Source: Drosophila persimilis (lineage: Eukaryota > Arthropoda > Insecta > Diptera > Drosophilidae). From it: a stretch of 64,000 nt of DNA. The stretch's first letter is position 1, and each line of letters begins with the position of its first letter. Below are positions 33,761 through 47,183 of this stretch, in pieces. Location of the stretch: contig NW_020825324.1 in the NCBI RefSeq assembly GCF_003286085.1, forward strand, positions 1,488,001 to 1,552,000. Direction: 5' to 3'. The notes under the pieces are model-generated. The model saw nothing but the letters and a program-made list of their open reading frames with translations. It ran no database searches and was not told the DNA's origin. Position numbers and translations under genes: made by a program.

Positions 33761-36111
33761 CATGTCTTCAATCTATTATTGTTTGTTTTGGTCGTATTGT
33801 TTTTTTCCTTGCTCTGGCTTGTCGTCAGATCGTTCAACACTGATGCAACCAGAAGGTTCGGAGCTCGAAGACAGGAGTTCGAAGTTGGAAGTTCGATGTT
33901 GCGGAGTCTGCGAATCGCGCCGGGCTGGTACATATGCTAGTCGGTTGGATGTGTTGCTGGTTGCTTGGTTCGAGGGGTTAAGGTTGCAATCAGTTGGGTA
34001 GGGGTAGCTGAGCTCCGTCTCTTTGATGATAATGGGGTGGCAAACGGGAAAACGGGCAATGGCAGCAAGGCACCAAGCAGGCTTTGGCTTTGACTTCGTA
34101 TTTGCTGCTCTCGTCATGTTGCTACTGCTGCTGCCACTGCCTCTGCCTCTGCCTCTCCTGCCGCTCCTGCTGCTGGTGGTTGGTGCGAGGCAGGCATGCA
34201 GATGAATCAAAGCGGGCCGCTGATTATAGCAACAATATGGAAATGCTGCTCCCTCTCCTGCCTCCTGCCTCTTGCCATTCCTCTTCTGTGTCCAGGCCCC
34301 TTTCGACTTTCCCTTCACCTCCACCCCTTTCCCTCTTACATAGGGGCATTGTTTATTTATATGCCAAGCATGTGTGTGTGTATGAGTATGTGGTGTGTGT
34401 GTTCCACATTGTATGGATGTGTGTGTGTGTGCCTTTTTATAACCTCCATTTTGCCAAAGTATAGTAAATTCTTTCAAAGCGTGTACTACATTTATTATTT
34501 AAGCCATGCTGCTGCTGGGGGCACCGCACCCCACAGCCGCCTGTCCCCATGAACACTGGACTGTGCCCGTACCCCTACCCCCCTATGCGCATTGTTTCAG
34601 TCGTCCCTGTCTCTATGTCCCTTTTCCTATGTCTGTTTTACCGTATTAGCCGCTGCCGCTGCCTCAATGCATAAAGATTCCCCCCTCCCCAACACCACCC
34701 TCCACCCGACATTCCCTCATACTCATACTATGTGAATCTCCACCATTCGGGAAGGTTTATTTGCATATTTTGACTTTTATGCGGCAAAAATATTACAGAC
34801 TGCGCTGCCAGCGAACAATATCCCGAACGCCATACACCATACACCATGCACCCTACCCCCTACCCCCTACCCCTCTCCCCATCACCCATCAAAACGTTAA
34901 TAAAGCTAGAGAAGAGGAAGAGAGTGCTAGAGGGGTGTGGTGGCACCGCTACAGCCGGAGAGAATCGCAAAAAAGTGGTGGGGGGGAAGGGGGAACATTT
35001 TTTCTCATTTAGCGTCCGTGTCTGAAAAGTTTGAATTTTTCGGGGCTTGGTTTATAACTCCATTGCAACATGTTGCATGTTTGAAATTGCCAAAAAAAAA
35101 ACCCACACACTCACAAACAAAATATGAAAAGAAATGCGAACAAACAACAACAAAAGCAAGAAAAATAAAACGAAAACTCAAAAAGAAAAAATAGACAACT
35201 AACGGACAAGGTGGCTTGGTGCAAGGTGCCATAAACTCAAGGTTGGGCATGGCTAGAGGGCAGCCTGTGTGCGGTAGGGGAATTGCCTAACCTTCCATTT
35301 GATGTACCCTGAAGTAGGGACATGGTATCCGGGGACAAGGTGTATTTACACAAGGTGTAGAGCCATCCATGCCCATTCTCCCATTCTCGTATACAAAATA
35401 GCCAACTACCGTAAGAGAGCTCTCGGGAAATGGCTCCACACCTTTATGCAAATACACCATGGCTACGAAATTTATGCGCCCATGGCGAGCCATTTGCCAG
35501 TGCTCCAACTTTTTTCTGAACAAGTCTCGTTTGCCTATTCCCCCCTCCTGGCCCACATGCCATCATGCCACAGCGCCCCTACAGCCCGCAGCCCGCAGCC
35601 CATGCCCCTGCTCGCAGAGCCCAAAAGCCCTTTTCCATTTCATTCCGCTGCTCTTTGAATTTCCATTTTCATTTTGCGGCTGCCGCAATTGACTTTGTCG
35701 TTTGCGTGTGGCCGCCATCCAATAAATAAACGGGATGCAAAAGAGAGCGGCCGGAAAGGTGGGAAGGGGAGGGAGACAGAGAGCGGGAGCAAAAAACCAA
35801 TTCGGAAGTAAGCCGAACATAACGGTGAACCCAAACCCAAACGATCGTGCGAGCGAGAGAGAGAGAGCTCTGGCCCCGTGCACTTGCTTCTTCTCAAAGG
35901 GAGAGAGTGAGAGAGAGCAGGGCAGTCCAAAATGAACATAAGGGAAGTGACGCAGAAAACTTAGCTCAAGGCCTCCCCATCTTCAATAGGAACCATTTCA
36001 TTTCACATTTCTAATGAGCTTCTTCCGCACTTTGATATATGTACATTTTTCTCAGTGTACCGCAAAAAGGGCACCCAAGGGAAGAGCAAGCTGCACATAA
36101 TAGCAGAAGTT

Positions 36112-36539
36112 CCTCATTGGATCTAAACTACATACATTGTATATTAAAATACCACAATACCAATAACATCAGTATTAAAAGTGCTACTATATGATCTCTT
36201 AATGGAATCAGGGTTCGCCAAGCTGTTGAACTGGTGCTTTAGATTTCTGCAGAAATTTCCTGTAAGTACTTGAGTTCATCGTCCAAGTTTTTGTTCTACA
36301 AGTTGATGATATAGACTAAAAGGACCCTTGGTGCTCCCATTTTCCACATAATAATGTGAAGATTCATACCGCGATCTGAGATATCGTTCTAGCTTGAGGA
36401 ATTTGGCTACATCGTCTTTTCCGGAGTTTCCTCTGAGGTCGTCGCTGCTAAAGCCGTTTCGGAGTCGCGCTACTAATGCTCGCCAGTGCCTCGTCCTGCC
36501 AGTAGCCGAGCACTCAAAACCAATGGTTAGGCGTAACAT
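36112..36539 (-). pseudogene. Diverged relic, copy 2 of the duplicated coding-like segment
   Basis: Partner of 33392-33760, which matches the part up to about 36424; this copy keeps a longer open frame (36539-36276) that extends beyond the repeat. It reads GKDDVAKFLKLERYLRSRYE and ENGSTKGPF, then shifts frame to NLDDELKYLQEISAEI before a stop. Protein-level similarity to copy 1 exceeds what frame shadowing alone would give, suggesting both derive from a coding sequence. Confidence 0.45.
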
Positions 36540-37831
36540 CCATCATCACCAAACTTCTAGACTACGCTGCGAGGTCCGAAACACTAAAGTACATCCAGGT
36601 ACGACTGGGATCTACCTCCTCCTAGCTACTCTGACCATTGAAATGTATGGGCGTTACTCATCTTACCATTTATCTTGACTTTGAATGACCACTGAGCTTA
36701 TTATCAATAAAAATAGCTCACAAAAACACTATTTCGATCTAGTTCAAACTGCAAATGAGAGCTGGAAGAACTGTTTCCAATAATGGGAAGCTCTTAAGAT
36801 GCGGGAAAAGGTTCAGAAACGGTTCGAGCCACACTTTTACTACTACATTTTACTACGTGAAAAAACGTTTTGTTACCCAAGTTTATTTTTGGCAGTGTAA
36901 GAGCAAGCCCTGTAATTTGCCGCATTGCACTCCTGCTTTAGTTTCAACTTGAGTTCAGTTTTGATTTACGCACTGCGTAACGCACTTTTGAAATCATGAC
37001 CAAACTGGGGGAAAAACTTTACCGTGCGACCCATCATCGGTGGCTCGCCAGCAGAGAGTACCCCCCGACCGCGAACCCACTCCACTCCACTCCATTCCCC
37101 TACCCTGGCCATTGCCCATTTCGTAGTGGAAAGTCCAGCAGCAGCAGAAGCAGCTGGTGGGCAATGGGTGCTTCCGGCGCAGCATTACGGCTGAGCAGAG
37201 CGGAGCAGAGCAAAGCAAAGCAGAGAGCGGTATGAAAAGGGGAGATATGTAAGTAGAAATGAAAATGAAGCACAATGAGCACATCCGGCCAAAGCTGCGG
37301 AGGATGGAGGATGGTGGAGGATGGTGGATGGAGGATGGCTGGGATGGGGGGGAGGTTCGTTCGTTAGCAATATCCATAGCCAGGGATATTGCTAGGGATA
37401 GTGATAGGAATCGCGGTATCGGGATAGGGGTAAGGCTACTGTGGGGTGGATGCCCTAACCGAACCTCTAGATCCGCGTCAGACCGTCAGTCAGTCACTCG
37501 CCCGCCCCCCTCCGCTTCATTTCCTCCATTGCCCAACCCCCTGCCCTATCATCGGTTTCCATTGCAACAGCCGAGAGCCCATTAAGAAATTTCAAATTCT
37601 TGAAAAATTAGCAACCCAAAAAAAGAGTAGAACAAAAGCGGAGAGCAGGGATAGGGTGAAGGAAGAGAGAGAAACAAGGCAAACAACTCCACTTCTTGAG
37701 AATAATTAATGGAATTTTTGAACTTTTAGTGCAAATGCCTCGGAGACAACTGCTTAAACAGCATTTTCATTGATGCTTCTGCAGCATCAGGGCACCACCG
37801 GGGTACCCCTACTCCTCGTTTTCCTTGAGAC

Positions 37832-37877
37832 TCTGGTCTGGTCTGGCCTGGCCTGGTCTGGTCTGGTCTGGTCTGGT
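37832..37877. repeat. (TGGTC)n/(TGGCC)n pentanucleotide array
   Basis: About nine 5-bp units, mostly TGGTC with TGGCC variants. Confidence 0.9.
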
Positions 37878-39102
37878 GTGTTTTCTGCCACTGTTGCAAG
37901 TAGCATGCATGCGCCACAAATAAATTTGTCGTCGACTCAAGCAGATTGTTGCAATTGCTGTCGGAGTTGGTGTCGTGTCCCCCCAGTCGCCGTCGCCCCA
38001 TTCAACGTGAATGAAAATAGAGCAATTTACATTATTCGCATTCGAGCAGATTTCGCTTTAATGAATTGCACACAACTTGCCAAGAAATATTTCGAGCAAA
38101 CAAACCAGAGACAAAAAAACCGCACAAAAAAACCTGAAGCTATAGTGTTTTATATGACTACTCCCGACTATGGGATACCTTTTGAGGTGCTTACCTTCTT
38201 TAATACAGCTCCTACAGCCCCCAAATTACAAAAAAAGAAAAACGTGTCCATCGCTGAACTGAAACAAATTAAATCTAGATGAATTCCAGAAACAGTTGGT
38301 ACCTCTAGCTCTAATATTCTCAGAGATCCTTACGGCTCTACTTCGACTGTGGATCCTGAAATGCCATGCGACCTATATGACCTATTCAACACTGTTTTAT
38401 CTATGCTCACATCTTGTCGATTACCAGATCTAAGACCATTATGATATGTCCATCTATCCAGAAGAGTGACTTTATCTTCGGACAAGTGCCCTGTATACCC
38501 CGTAGAGTTCCCTCATTCTAGAGGTCCTGCTAATTATTGCCGAAGAAACTACAGAGCATACCAGTCTCATTGTCAAGCTCCTGCTACGATACGTATTAAT
38601 GGCTGCTGCATCTGTCTGCAGGAACACAATATACCCTTGTTGTATGCCACTCGAGGTGGCGGGCCATAAAAAGATGAACACAAAATATAGAATAGTAAAT
38701 GAGATACGTCTGCATTTGTCTGACTTGGCACTTTGTCTAAAACACATTATATGCCGACCAAGAACACAACCGAAATGAACCCCTCTGGCCATTCAAATCT
38801 CTCTCTGATGTGATGTGATATTTGGGCACCGCACCGGCTGGCTGAACCACGCGACCCGGGAAACAGCAGTACCAGGAATTCCGAATCGCGATGGGGCAGT
38901 GGCAAGGGGGTATCGCTGGTGGTGGTGTCGCCCCATTCTGTCTGTCGTTTCGAGTCTGATTCAGTAATCGGAATTCGCTCATCTTCATCATTACGGGAGA
39001 CGCCATTCCCCCTTCCCTGCCCTAGCCCACCCTTTCCTTCACAACTGTTTTCCCAAGGGCTCTTCAAAGTTAATGCAGAATATCATTTGCATTCATGTTG
39101 CA

Positions 39103-39105
<3 letters not shown>

Positions 39106-39136
<31 letters not shown>
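39106..39136. repeat. (CAG)n repeat, non-coding
   Basis: About ten CAG units in intergenic DNA; no gene reads through it. Confidence 0.9.
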
Positions 39137-39137
<1 letters not shown>

Positions 39138-39652
39138 GATCGCAAAATGAAAACCTCAACAGCTGTGCTGGATTCGCAATATTTCGATGTCAGAAATGAA
39201 AAAAAAAGGAAAAAAACAACGAATACAGAGGAGAAATATGAGAAAACGAGCCATAACTCATGTCACCATGTTCATTAAATGTGCGACCGTTTGTCCAGTT
39301 ACTGCCACTCAGCCTACTGCCTACTGCCACTGCCATTGCGACTGCCTACTGCCTACTGCCACTGCTACTCCACTCCTGTCAGATGCACCAGCTTCGGGCA
39401 TCATGGTTTTGGGTGGCTAGGTCGGGGGGAGACAGGGCGGCTTTACAGTATTTTATTGTCTATGTGCGCATATGGTCAGCTCATTGTGAAGTCGCTTGTA
39501 TTGCCATTACCATTATCGCCATGCCCATCGTCAGCATCATCGTGTAGCGATTAATGCGGCTCTTCATCCAGTTACAGATACGTGTTACATCTATCACAAA
39601 GGACACGTCGAAATGGCAGAGGGGGTGGCTCAGGCAAGTCTGGCTGGCTGGT

Positions 39653-39686
<34 letters not shown>
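39653..39686. repeat. Poly-G run, 34 bases
   Basis: The longest homopolymer in the window: G34 followed by TGGG. It is capable of quadruplex formation and prone to length error. Confidence 0.95.
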
Positions 39687-39687
<1 letters not shown>

Positions 39688-40134
39688 GGGTTGGTGGTTG
39701 CGGCACAAATTGTTTTGGGAATGCGTTCCGTTTGTTGACATTTGTCCTCGGTGGCAGGCTGGCTGGGTGACTGCACATGTGGTCGGCCTCGAGGGGCCCC
39801 CGTGATATTAATGCCATTGCCCGACACAACAACAACAAAAAAAAAAGCCAGGGATTGATTTAAGCCAGCGAGTGAGTGCATTAAAAACACATTTAACACT
39901 TGGCTTGTGTTGAGCCGCTATAAAACACATCATTTCGAACAGCCACCAGCACATCAGAACAATTTACAGCCAGCTTTTATGCATTTCGAGTGGTGTTCCA
40001 TCGGACAAAACAACAAAAACTTAAACAAGGGCTTACATTTTTCTAAAATTCAAATTTTTCGCGGTCTTTAGCTGTTTGCCAACACTACAGCACTAATCAG
40101 ATATTTATCAACACTCGGCTTATCCAGTCGATAG

Positions 40135-40142
40135 TATCGATA
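40135..40142. promoter_or_regulatory. Isolated DRE box
   Basis: Exact TATCGATA, preceded by TCGATAG at 40128-40134. It lies beyond the 3' end of the SLC10 gene, with no gene start beside it. It may mark a distant 5'UTR exon of the minus-strand membrane-protein gene, an unannotated transcript, or a boundary element. Confidence 0.5.
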
Positions 40143-40419
40143 GCCCTTTTCTGTTCGCCTGGTACCAGAAAATCAGCAAATCGAAAAATCTCGGCTCTGA
40201 GTGCTACAAATTTGAAAGTGGTTGTTGAAATATCCTTATCAAGCACTAAGAAGCAACGATATTCCCCTGTGATTGGAAATCTAGTAGTAGTGGAGATCAA
40301 TCTAGAGTCTAGTAGTTGGCGTAGCCCCTCCCTCGGTGGCCCCTCTAATTAACTCAATAATAATGACATTAGACTTTGCTCAATTAGCTGCGATACGCAA
40401 AATGAAAGAAACTATTTAA

Positions 40420-40425
40420 TTTATT
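40420..40425 (-). terminator. Polyadenylation signal of the SLC10 gene
   Basis: AATAAA on the minus strand about 75 bp beyond the stop codon. Confidence 0.6.
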
Positions 40426-40500
40426 TACCAACTTATCTTCATATATCTTATCATAGGAATTAAAAATAACGGGAAACTAGGCAGAGCGGAACTGACGCTC

Positions 40501-41941
40501 TCAAGGTCGCTGATAGACGGCCTCGTCGTGCTCGGCGATCAGCTGCTTGTGATCGAAGGCATGCTCATCCTGGCGCACATTCCATCCGAGACAGCGACGC
40601 ACCCCATAGAAGACAATGACGAGAACCAGGGAGAGTAGTGATGCCGTAATAGGCACCACCAGGATGAGATCCAGCTGCGGCTGCTCCAGCTGACTGGCCT
40701 GCAGTAGGACAATGGGCATGGTCATGTTCAGCACACTGGTTTCGATGGCCAGGGTCAGGGCATCGGTGGCCGAGCGGCAGAGCAGCTTGGACAGCAAGTA
40801 GGTGGCCAGATAGCCGGCAAGGGGCAGGCACAGAGCTGCCACCAGCACCTGCAAAAGAGGGAATGAAGCCCCAACTCACGAGACACTTGCATTGCAGACC
40901 ACTTACCTGCCAGGTGAACTCGGCAAAGACGAACCAATTGAGCCCCACCGTCAGCCCCACCAGACACAGACTGAGCAACACCGACAGCGGCTTAAGGAAG
41001 CGGAAGATAAACCGCGTCGTCTTCGGCACGCACAGGCGCAGCAGAAGGCCAACGGCCAGGCAGGCGACCAGAGCCGCCGCGCCGCCCGATAGCTGGCCAA
41101 AGGGCACCGTCAGCTCATCATCGTCGTAGACGAGGCGGCCCAGGACCATGATCCACAGCGGCATAAATGCTATCGCTAGCAGGCTGTTGATGGTGGTGGT
41201 GGCAATCGACAGGTTGATGTTCCCCTTGAGGAACACGGCGCACACATTGGCCAGGCCGCCGCTGGGAGCCAGAGCCGTGTAAAATAGCGCCAGCTGGAGG
41301 GGCTGCTGACCAGGCCAGAGGGCACGGCCGAGGCCAAAGCCCAGGGCTGGCATTACCACGAACCGACTGACGATGCCCACCACAGGACCCACGGGCCGGC
41401 ACACGATGTCCTGCAGGCGCTGCAGATCCAGCACGGTGCCCAGATTGAGAAACATCAGCAAAGCCAGCGCCGCCGATACATATGTGGTTATCCGCTCATC
41501 GATCACGCGTTCCCGCAACACCGCTATGGACAGTGGCTGAGGGAACGCCTCGATTGCGCCACCATCGGAGTGCAGTTCCACCAGCAGGTCGCTGTAGCCG
41601 AAGCGTTTGCCCGTCACGTCCACCGTCCCCAGCCAACTGCCGCTGGCATCAAATTCCTGGCCGGGCACTGTCTTGTTCGCCATGGCCCTCCGATCGTCCC
41701 TCGAGCGTACCACAAAACGGTAGTCCAAGGTGGCATCCTGGGGATGGACATCATAAATGTGTAGCTGAAGCTGCTCGCTTTCATCACTGAGAAGACGGAG
41801 CTCGGCCTGGCCGTAATCTACCAGCCAATTGCCGGCCAAGTCCCCGTATTTGCCCTGAGCCCCGCCGATTCCAAGCAGGAGCAATGCCAGGAGCTGCAGT
41901 CTAGTGTTCGACATGTTGTCCAGGCTGCGTCGCTTTTCCAA
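40501..41941 (-). CDS. SLC10-family (bile acid:sodium symporter-like) transporter with extracellular N-domain
   Basis: Exons 41941-40907 and 40848-40501, separated by a 58-bp intron, encode 460 residues. Met10 (MSNTRLQLLALLLLGIGG) is an equally good start and would place a signal peptide at the very N-terminus. Residues ~30-145 form a soluble extracellular region. From ~150 come about nine hydrophobic helices: YVSAALALLMFLNLGTV, then RFVVMPALGFGLGRAL, the family motif ALFYTALAPSGGLANVCAV, FLKGNINLSIATTTINSLLA, IAFMPLWIMVLG, ALVACLAVGLLLRLCV, LSLCLVGLTVGLNWFVF, and, in exon 2, the crossing-type helix LAIETSVLNMTMPIVLLQAS. The GG-N and E-T-S-x-x-N motifs match sodium/solute sites of the family. 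The N-domain architecture is like mammalian SLC10A3/P3. The substrate cannot be told from sequence. Confidence 0.9.
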
Positions 41942-43473
41942 CTGATATGGGCCACAACAAAGGCAACATCGTCAGTCGACAGTCGTCTGTCCGTCGCACA
42001 TAGGCGTTATCGGGCCGCAGACCCGTAGACTAAGCCCAAACTCTTATCAGGAAGCGGGGTTGTTGCCTCTTGACAGGTGCATTCCAGCTACGATCCAAAA
42101 GGGGGCACCAAAAAAACTATTTCCATCATTCAGTTTTGAAACTTGTGATCTTTACAGGAGGAACCTCCACTAGGTGACCTTTTACAGATAAAGGGATACC
42201 ACACCGAAAGAGATTATTTTTATTATTTCATAGGATACTAGACCGCCCCTGAGGGCGGTACCTAATGTACAAGTTTTAAGGATCGGACTCCGAAACCCCC
42301 ATGATGTTAAAGGGATTCAAGCATTTTTGGATGATGATATGTGAGATGCCCAAAAACAGTATAACATCCTATGAATTCTGGGACACTCGTAGACTAAAGT
42401 AATTATGAAATTCCTTTTAATTACCAGAGATTAATAGAAACACCCACAAAGCTACGAGTATAAAATCAAACAAAGAGAAAACGGCAGGCCTCCGTCAACG
42501 CCCATCGAAAGTCAATTCCCTCTCTAATAATCTCAATGGTTATTCTTTTTGTTCGAGTGCATTGTTTAGTTCGATTTTGTACGAGTTCGTGGGCATATAG
42601 AAAATATAGAACGTTTCTTTATTTCTTACTGTTGATGAACATTAAACAATTGAAACTGGAAATGCCGCTACTGATTACGGCCGTAGAACCGTATACTGTC
42701 AAAATTTCCCCACTCCCGTTGCGTTTTTCCTGAATCACTGGCCATAAATTGGGACTTATGGGTGTCATTAAACCATTCAGATTTCAATTTCTTGCTTTTA
42801 TTGTTGTGATTGACGTTTGTTTAGTTGGTGAGAAAAACACCACCATTTTTTATATTTAGTGTTAGACTACAGTATACATCATAAATATGTAATTCATATT
42901 GATTCATTCGTCATTGACCATATGCGAGTACCCGTGAAATGGGTGCAATGAAAATGCAACACTCTTTGGGCTTCGCCGCTCTTATCTCTGACTTTTCTCT
43001 GATACTACTATAGCTGATATATATTGTATTTAATTTTGGATTCTTGCGTCTGGGTGTCTGGCATTTCTCTCAATCATTCATTGTTTAGTTATAGATAACC
43101 CAAATATGCTCAAAATCGTATTATGGTACGGGCCACAAGAAAACCAATCAATACATACGCGTGCTACTACATTTATTTTATAATTTTGTAATGGGGTCTC
43201 TTAATAAACTGTTTATGCCTTTTTTTTTTGTTCTCCTCCTTCTACTTGACGCAATTTGGAAACGCTGCAAGTGTATTTCTGTAAGGCGTAATTTAAGTAC
43301 CTAAATCAAGTACAAAGGCCAAGTACTCAGTCAGTATATAAGTGAGCTTATTTATGTAACTTAAGCAATATATTTGATATGTCGTTTGGTTTGGGACGAT
43401 TTGAGAATTTGAAAAAAAATTCATAAAAATCTGTCCGACCGTTTAATAGATTTCTATATGTATTCGATATCTG

Positions 43474-44001
43474 TTTCCATGCACACATACCCTGGGGAAA
43501 TGGATGATATAGAATTGCGGAAATGTGTGTCATTCCAGGCTCTAATTAATGCAGAAACTAGATAGTCTCTGTTTTAAACGATATTTTGTTAGCTCATCGT
43601 CTGTCTACAGAGACAAAGAACTGGTACTGGGATCAGGATTTATATACAAACACCTAATCAAATGCATGAATAGACCAAAAAAATGCAATCTAAAACAAGG
43701 CCTTTATTAATTACATTTTAAAGCAGCTTTGAAAACAGTATCTTTATATAATATTCACGAAATAGGGTATACAAACGCCCATACCCTGGTTGACAACAAA
43801 TGAGTCTGCAAATACCAGCAACATTGACGTCACAACCTGCGACTATTGAACATTTTTGTTGAAATCGTGTTTTTGTCAAAACAAAAAACATGCGAGTACT
43901 TAAAAATAGTTAATCTTGATCAAAATTGTTTCAGCAATCATATAAAATTATCTGGGCAGAAATAAGAGATCTATATATCTGGGAATATTCGACGGAAGAA
44001 T
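43474..44001. repeat. Diverged direct repeat upstream of wds, unit A
   Basis: Shares with unit B (44051-44461), in the same order: TTCCATGCACACATACCCTG, ATAGAATTG, AAATAGGGT, AAATACCA-CAACATTG, and ATAAAATTAT-TGGGCA then AATATTCAACGA-like ends. The starts of the units are 577 bp apart; unit B has internal deletions. The GGGTATA and CCCATACCC motifs inside suggest an old mobile-element or satellite origin, but no element was identified. Confidence 0.6.
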
Positions 44002-44050
44002 GATTAACCAAGAATTAGTCGTCATAACCGGTTCAGAACAATGAGTCCCA

Positions 44051-44461
44051 TTCCATGCACACATACCCTGGGGGAAATGAATGTTATAGAATTGTGAATA
44101 CGTTTGTCTTCCAAGGCTCAGTAGGTATCAGGATCGACATAAATATATATAAGGTACTTGAATATGTCTAAAGAATATCAATTTGAGAAAAGGTCTTAAT
44201 AAATTACGTTTGATCTTCATACAAAATTAGCGAAATAGGGTGTAAAAATGCCTATACACGCATAATGGCTTTAAATACCAACAACATTGCGACTGTTTTT
44301 TTTTGTGGAACTACTTTGTTATTGCCTTGTTTTAGCCAAATACAATCAAAGCAAGGACTAAAAACTATCCAATCTTGTAGAAAATTTATTCATCAATCGT
44401 ATAAAATTATGTGGGCATGGCTTAATGTTCCATATAGCTAGTAATATTCAACGAAAGATAA
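44051..44461. repeat. Diverged direct repeat upstream of wds, unit B
   Basis: Partner of unit A. It ends about 45 bp before the motif-6 boxes of the wds promoter. Confidence 0.6.
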
Positions 44462-44506
44462 AAAACGAGGAATATGTAAAAGATAACTTGAATTCGTCAG
44501 TATATT

Positions 44507-44566
44507 TTCGGTATTTTTCGGTATATTTCGGAGAGTCAGACCGTATATCTCCTCCGCGGTCACACT
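44507..44566 (+). promoter_or_regulatory. wds core promoter: two motif-6 boxes and motif 1
   Basis: Overlapping motif-6 boxes TTCGGTATTTTT (44507-44518) and TTCGGTATATTT (44517-44528) precede the motif-1 core CGGTCACACT (44557-44566), all on the plus strand. Motif 6 followed by motif 1 is a known arrangement in broadly active fly promoters. The predicted start is close to motif 1, giving a 5'UTR of about 330 nt. Confidence 0.7.
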
Positions 44567-44858
44567 CAACCAAGTTTTTTCACGTGTGCCAAGCGAGCCA
44601 ATTTTTGCCCAAACAAACAATTTTTGACAAAACACAGAGGCCAAGCCAGCTAATTTTCAGTTTCCAGACCGGTCAGAGGTAAGGCGGAAAGTCTAACCAA
44701 AATAAAAAACAACATTGAAAACACAAACCGCGAACCACAGGGATGCAGTGTTTAAAAGCAAGAAGAAGAGGCACGTGCAGCAGCAGCAAAACGCGAAAAT
44801 TGAGACAAAAAATGAAAAGAATACGCGTGCCGTGCGAGGGTTGAAAAAGTGCAACTGA

Positions 44859-46117
<1,259 letters not shown>

Positions 46118-47183
46118 AGGACGTGGCGGCTATCGCTGGTATCCAGCAAATGCAGTGGCCCCCCCTCACCGACTCCCACACATAAATTCGTAATCTTAAT
46201 GTTCACAATATTTTTTTTTTGTAAGCGTAAAATCTTAATCGTCTACTCCCAAAATCACAATTTTTCAAAGTTTCGAGGTAGTTTCGAGGATTTATGTTGC
46301 GAAGTATGGTGATGTATGGTAAGAAGGGAAAGTTCAGGATAGTTATTCATTCTTAAGCTAAAAACTGTATGTATAGATATTTATTAGCCTATTTTATTGG
46401 CTACGACAGTAAGACAACAGGGGGTTTCGCCTTAAACACGATTGTAACATTTGCCGCATTAGCCCCAACAAAAAGTAACACACAAATTGATGATCTTTCG
46501 GTGTAGAAAGATAGCTAAATTTAAGCACTACCCCAAACATATACGTGCCGCCGGCAACCAGAAGAGCCTGGCGCACGGGAAAGAATACATATAAAATACG
46601 AAATGTACATTTTAACTGAAATAAAAACAGACGCGCGCAAAGCGGCGCTCGACTGTAAGTCCTGGAGCTCGAGCCCCATTCTGCGCGCGTCACTTATTTG
46701 TACATCTTCCAGTGGTATATTTATGGCGAGTCCAGCTCTGATTCAAGGTGGGGCGGTACATTTGTGGCAGGTCCAATATGATTTAATCGTATAGAACTTG
46801 AATTGCTATAATAGTCGGGGAATGTGCCTTGTTTTGAACTGTGCCAGCTGGCGCGCACGGAAACTCAACCCTGCAACTACCAGTATTACAAGTGGGTGTA
46901 CTTTCAACAGGGCTGGCTGATTTCGGAAAAGTTCCGTGGCTATCGAACCAAAATATCGAAATTCTTCGAAACGGTTATTTACTCTTTTTGCTCTCTTGGC
47001 ATCGGGTACTGGATCGGTAGCAACAATGAGGACCATTCCAGACCTTATACTTATGGAACTGAATATACACCATTTTTTCATGGTTCAAACATATCGCACA
47101 TTAACGGAAACGGTTTTGGTAACTGACATTGAGATATGGTGTAATAAAACTACATCTTTGAGACCGGGGATGAGAATGTGATT
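46118..47183. other. wds 3'UTR and flank
   Basis: The wds 3'UTR probably ends just after the AATAAA at 46620-46625. Beyond it no intact gene is seen; a minus-strand open frame at 46806-47081 includes FRNQPALLKVHPLV, which could be a remnant of the protease relic to its right (DIALLKL-like), but this is weak. Confidence 0.5.
46620..46625 (+). terminator. Polyadenylation signal of wds
   Basis: AATAAA about 500 nt after the wds stop codon. Confidence 0.6.

Larger units (their letters stand above)
31674..40500. other. Gene-poor region upstream of the membrane-protein gene
   Basis: The left end should hold the 5'UTR and promoter of the membrane-protein gene: a GTT run at 31690-31722 and a motif-1 core at 32667-32676. 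Two diverged copies of an unrecognised coding-like segment lie at 33392-33760 and 36112-36539 (listed separately). Simple repeats include GTAACT at 32199-32235, TGGTC at 37832-37877, CAG at 39106-39136, TGCC/TACTGCC at 39305-39365 and a G34 run at 39653-39686. A DRE box stands alone at 40135-40142. No intact protein-coding gene is supported. Confidence 0.5.
41942..44496. other. Intergenic between SLC10 gene and wds
   Basis: AT-rich, no gene seen. The left end contains the SLC10 5' flank. The right half carries a diverged direct duplication, 43474-44001 and 44051-44461 (listed separately), abutting the wds promoter. Confidence 0.6.

Noticed and set aside
33776..34477. 233-codon minus-strand open frame
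   Set aside because: Driven by CA-repeat and CAG/CTC low complexity; no recognisable domain.
46806..47081. Minus-strand frame as the C-terminal half of the protease relic
   Set aside because: Only a short ALLKVHPL stretch is protease-like and no GDSGG block is present; not included in the pseudogene span.
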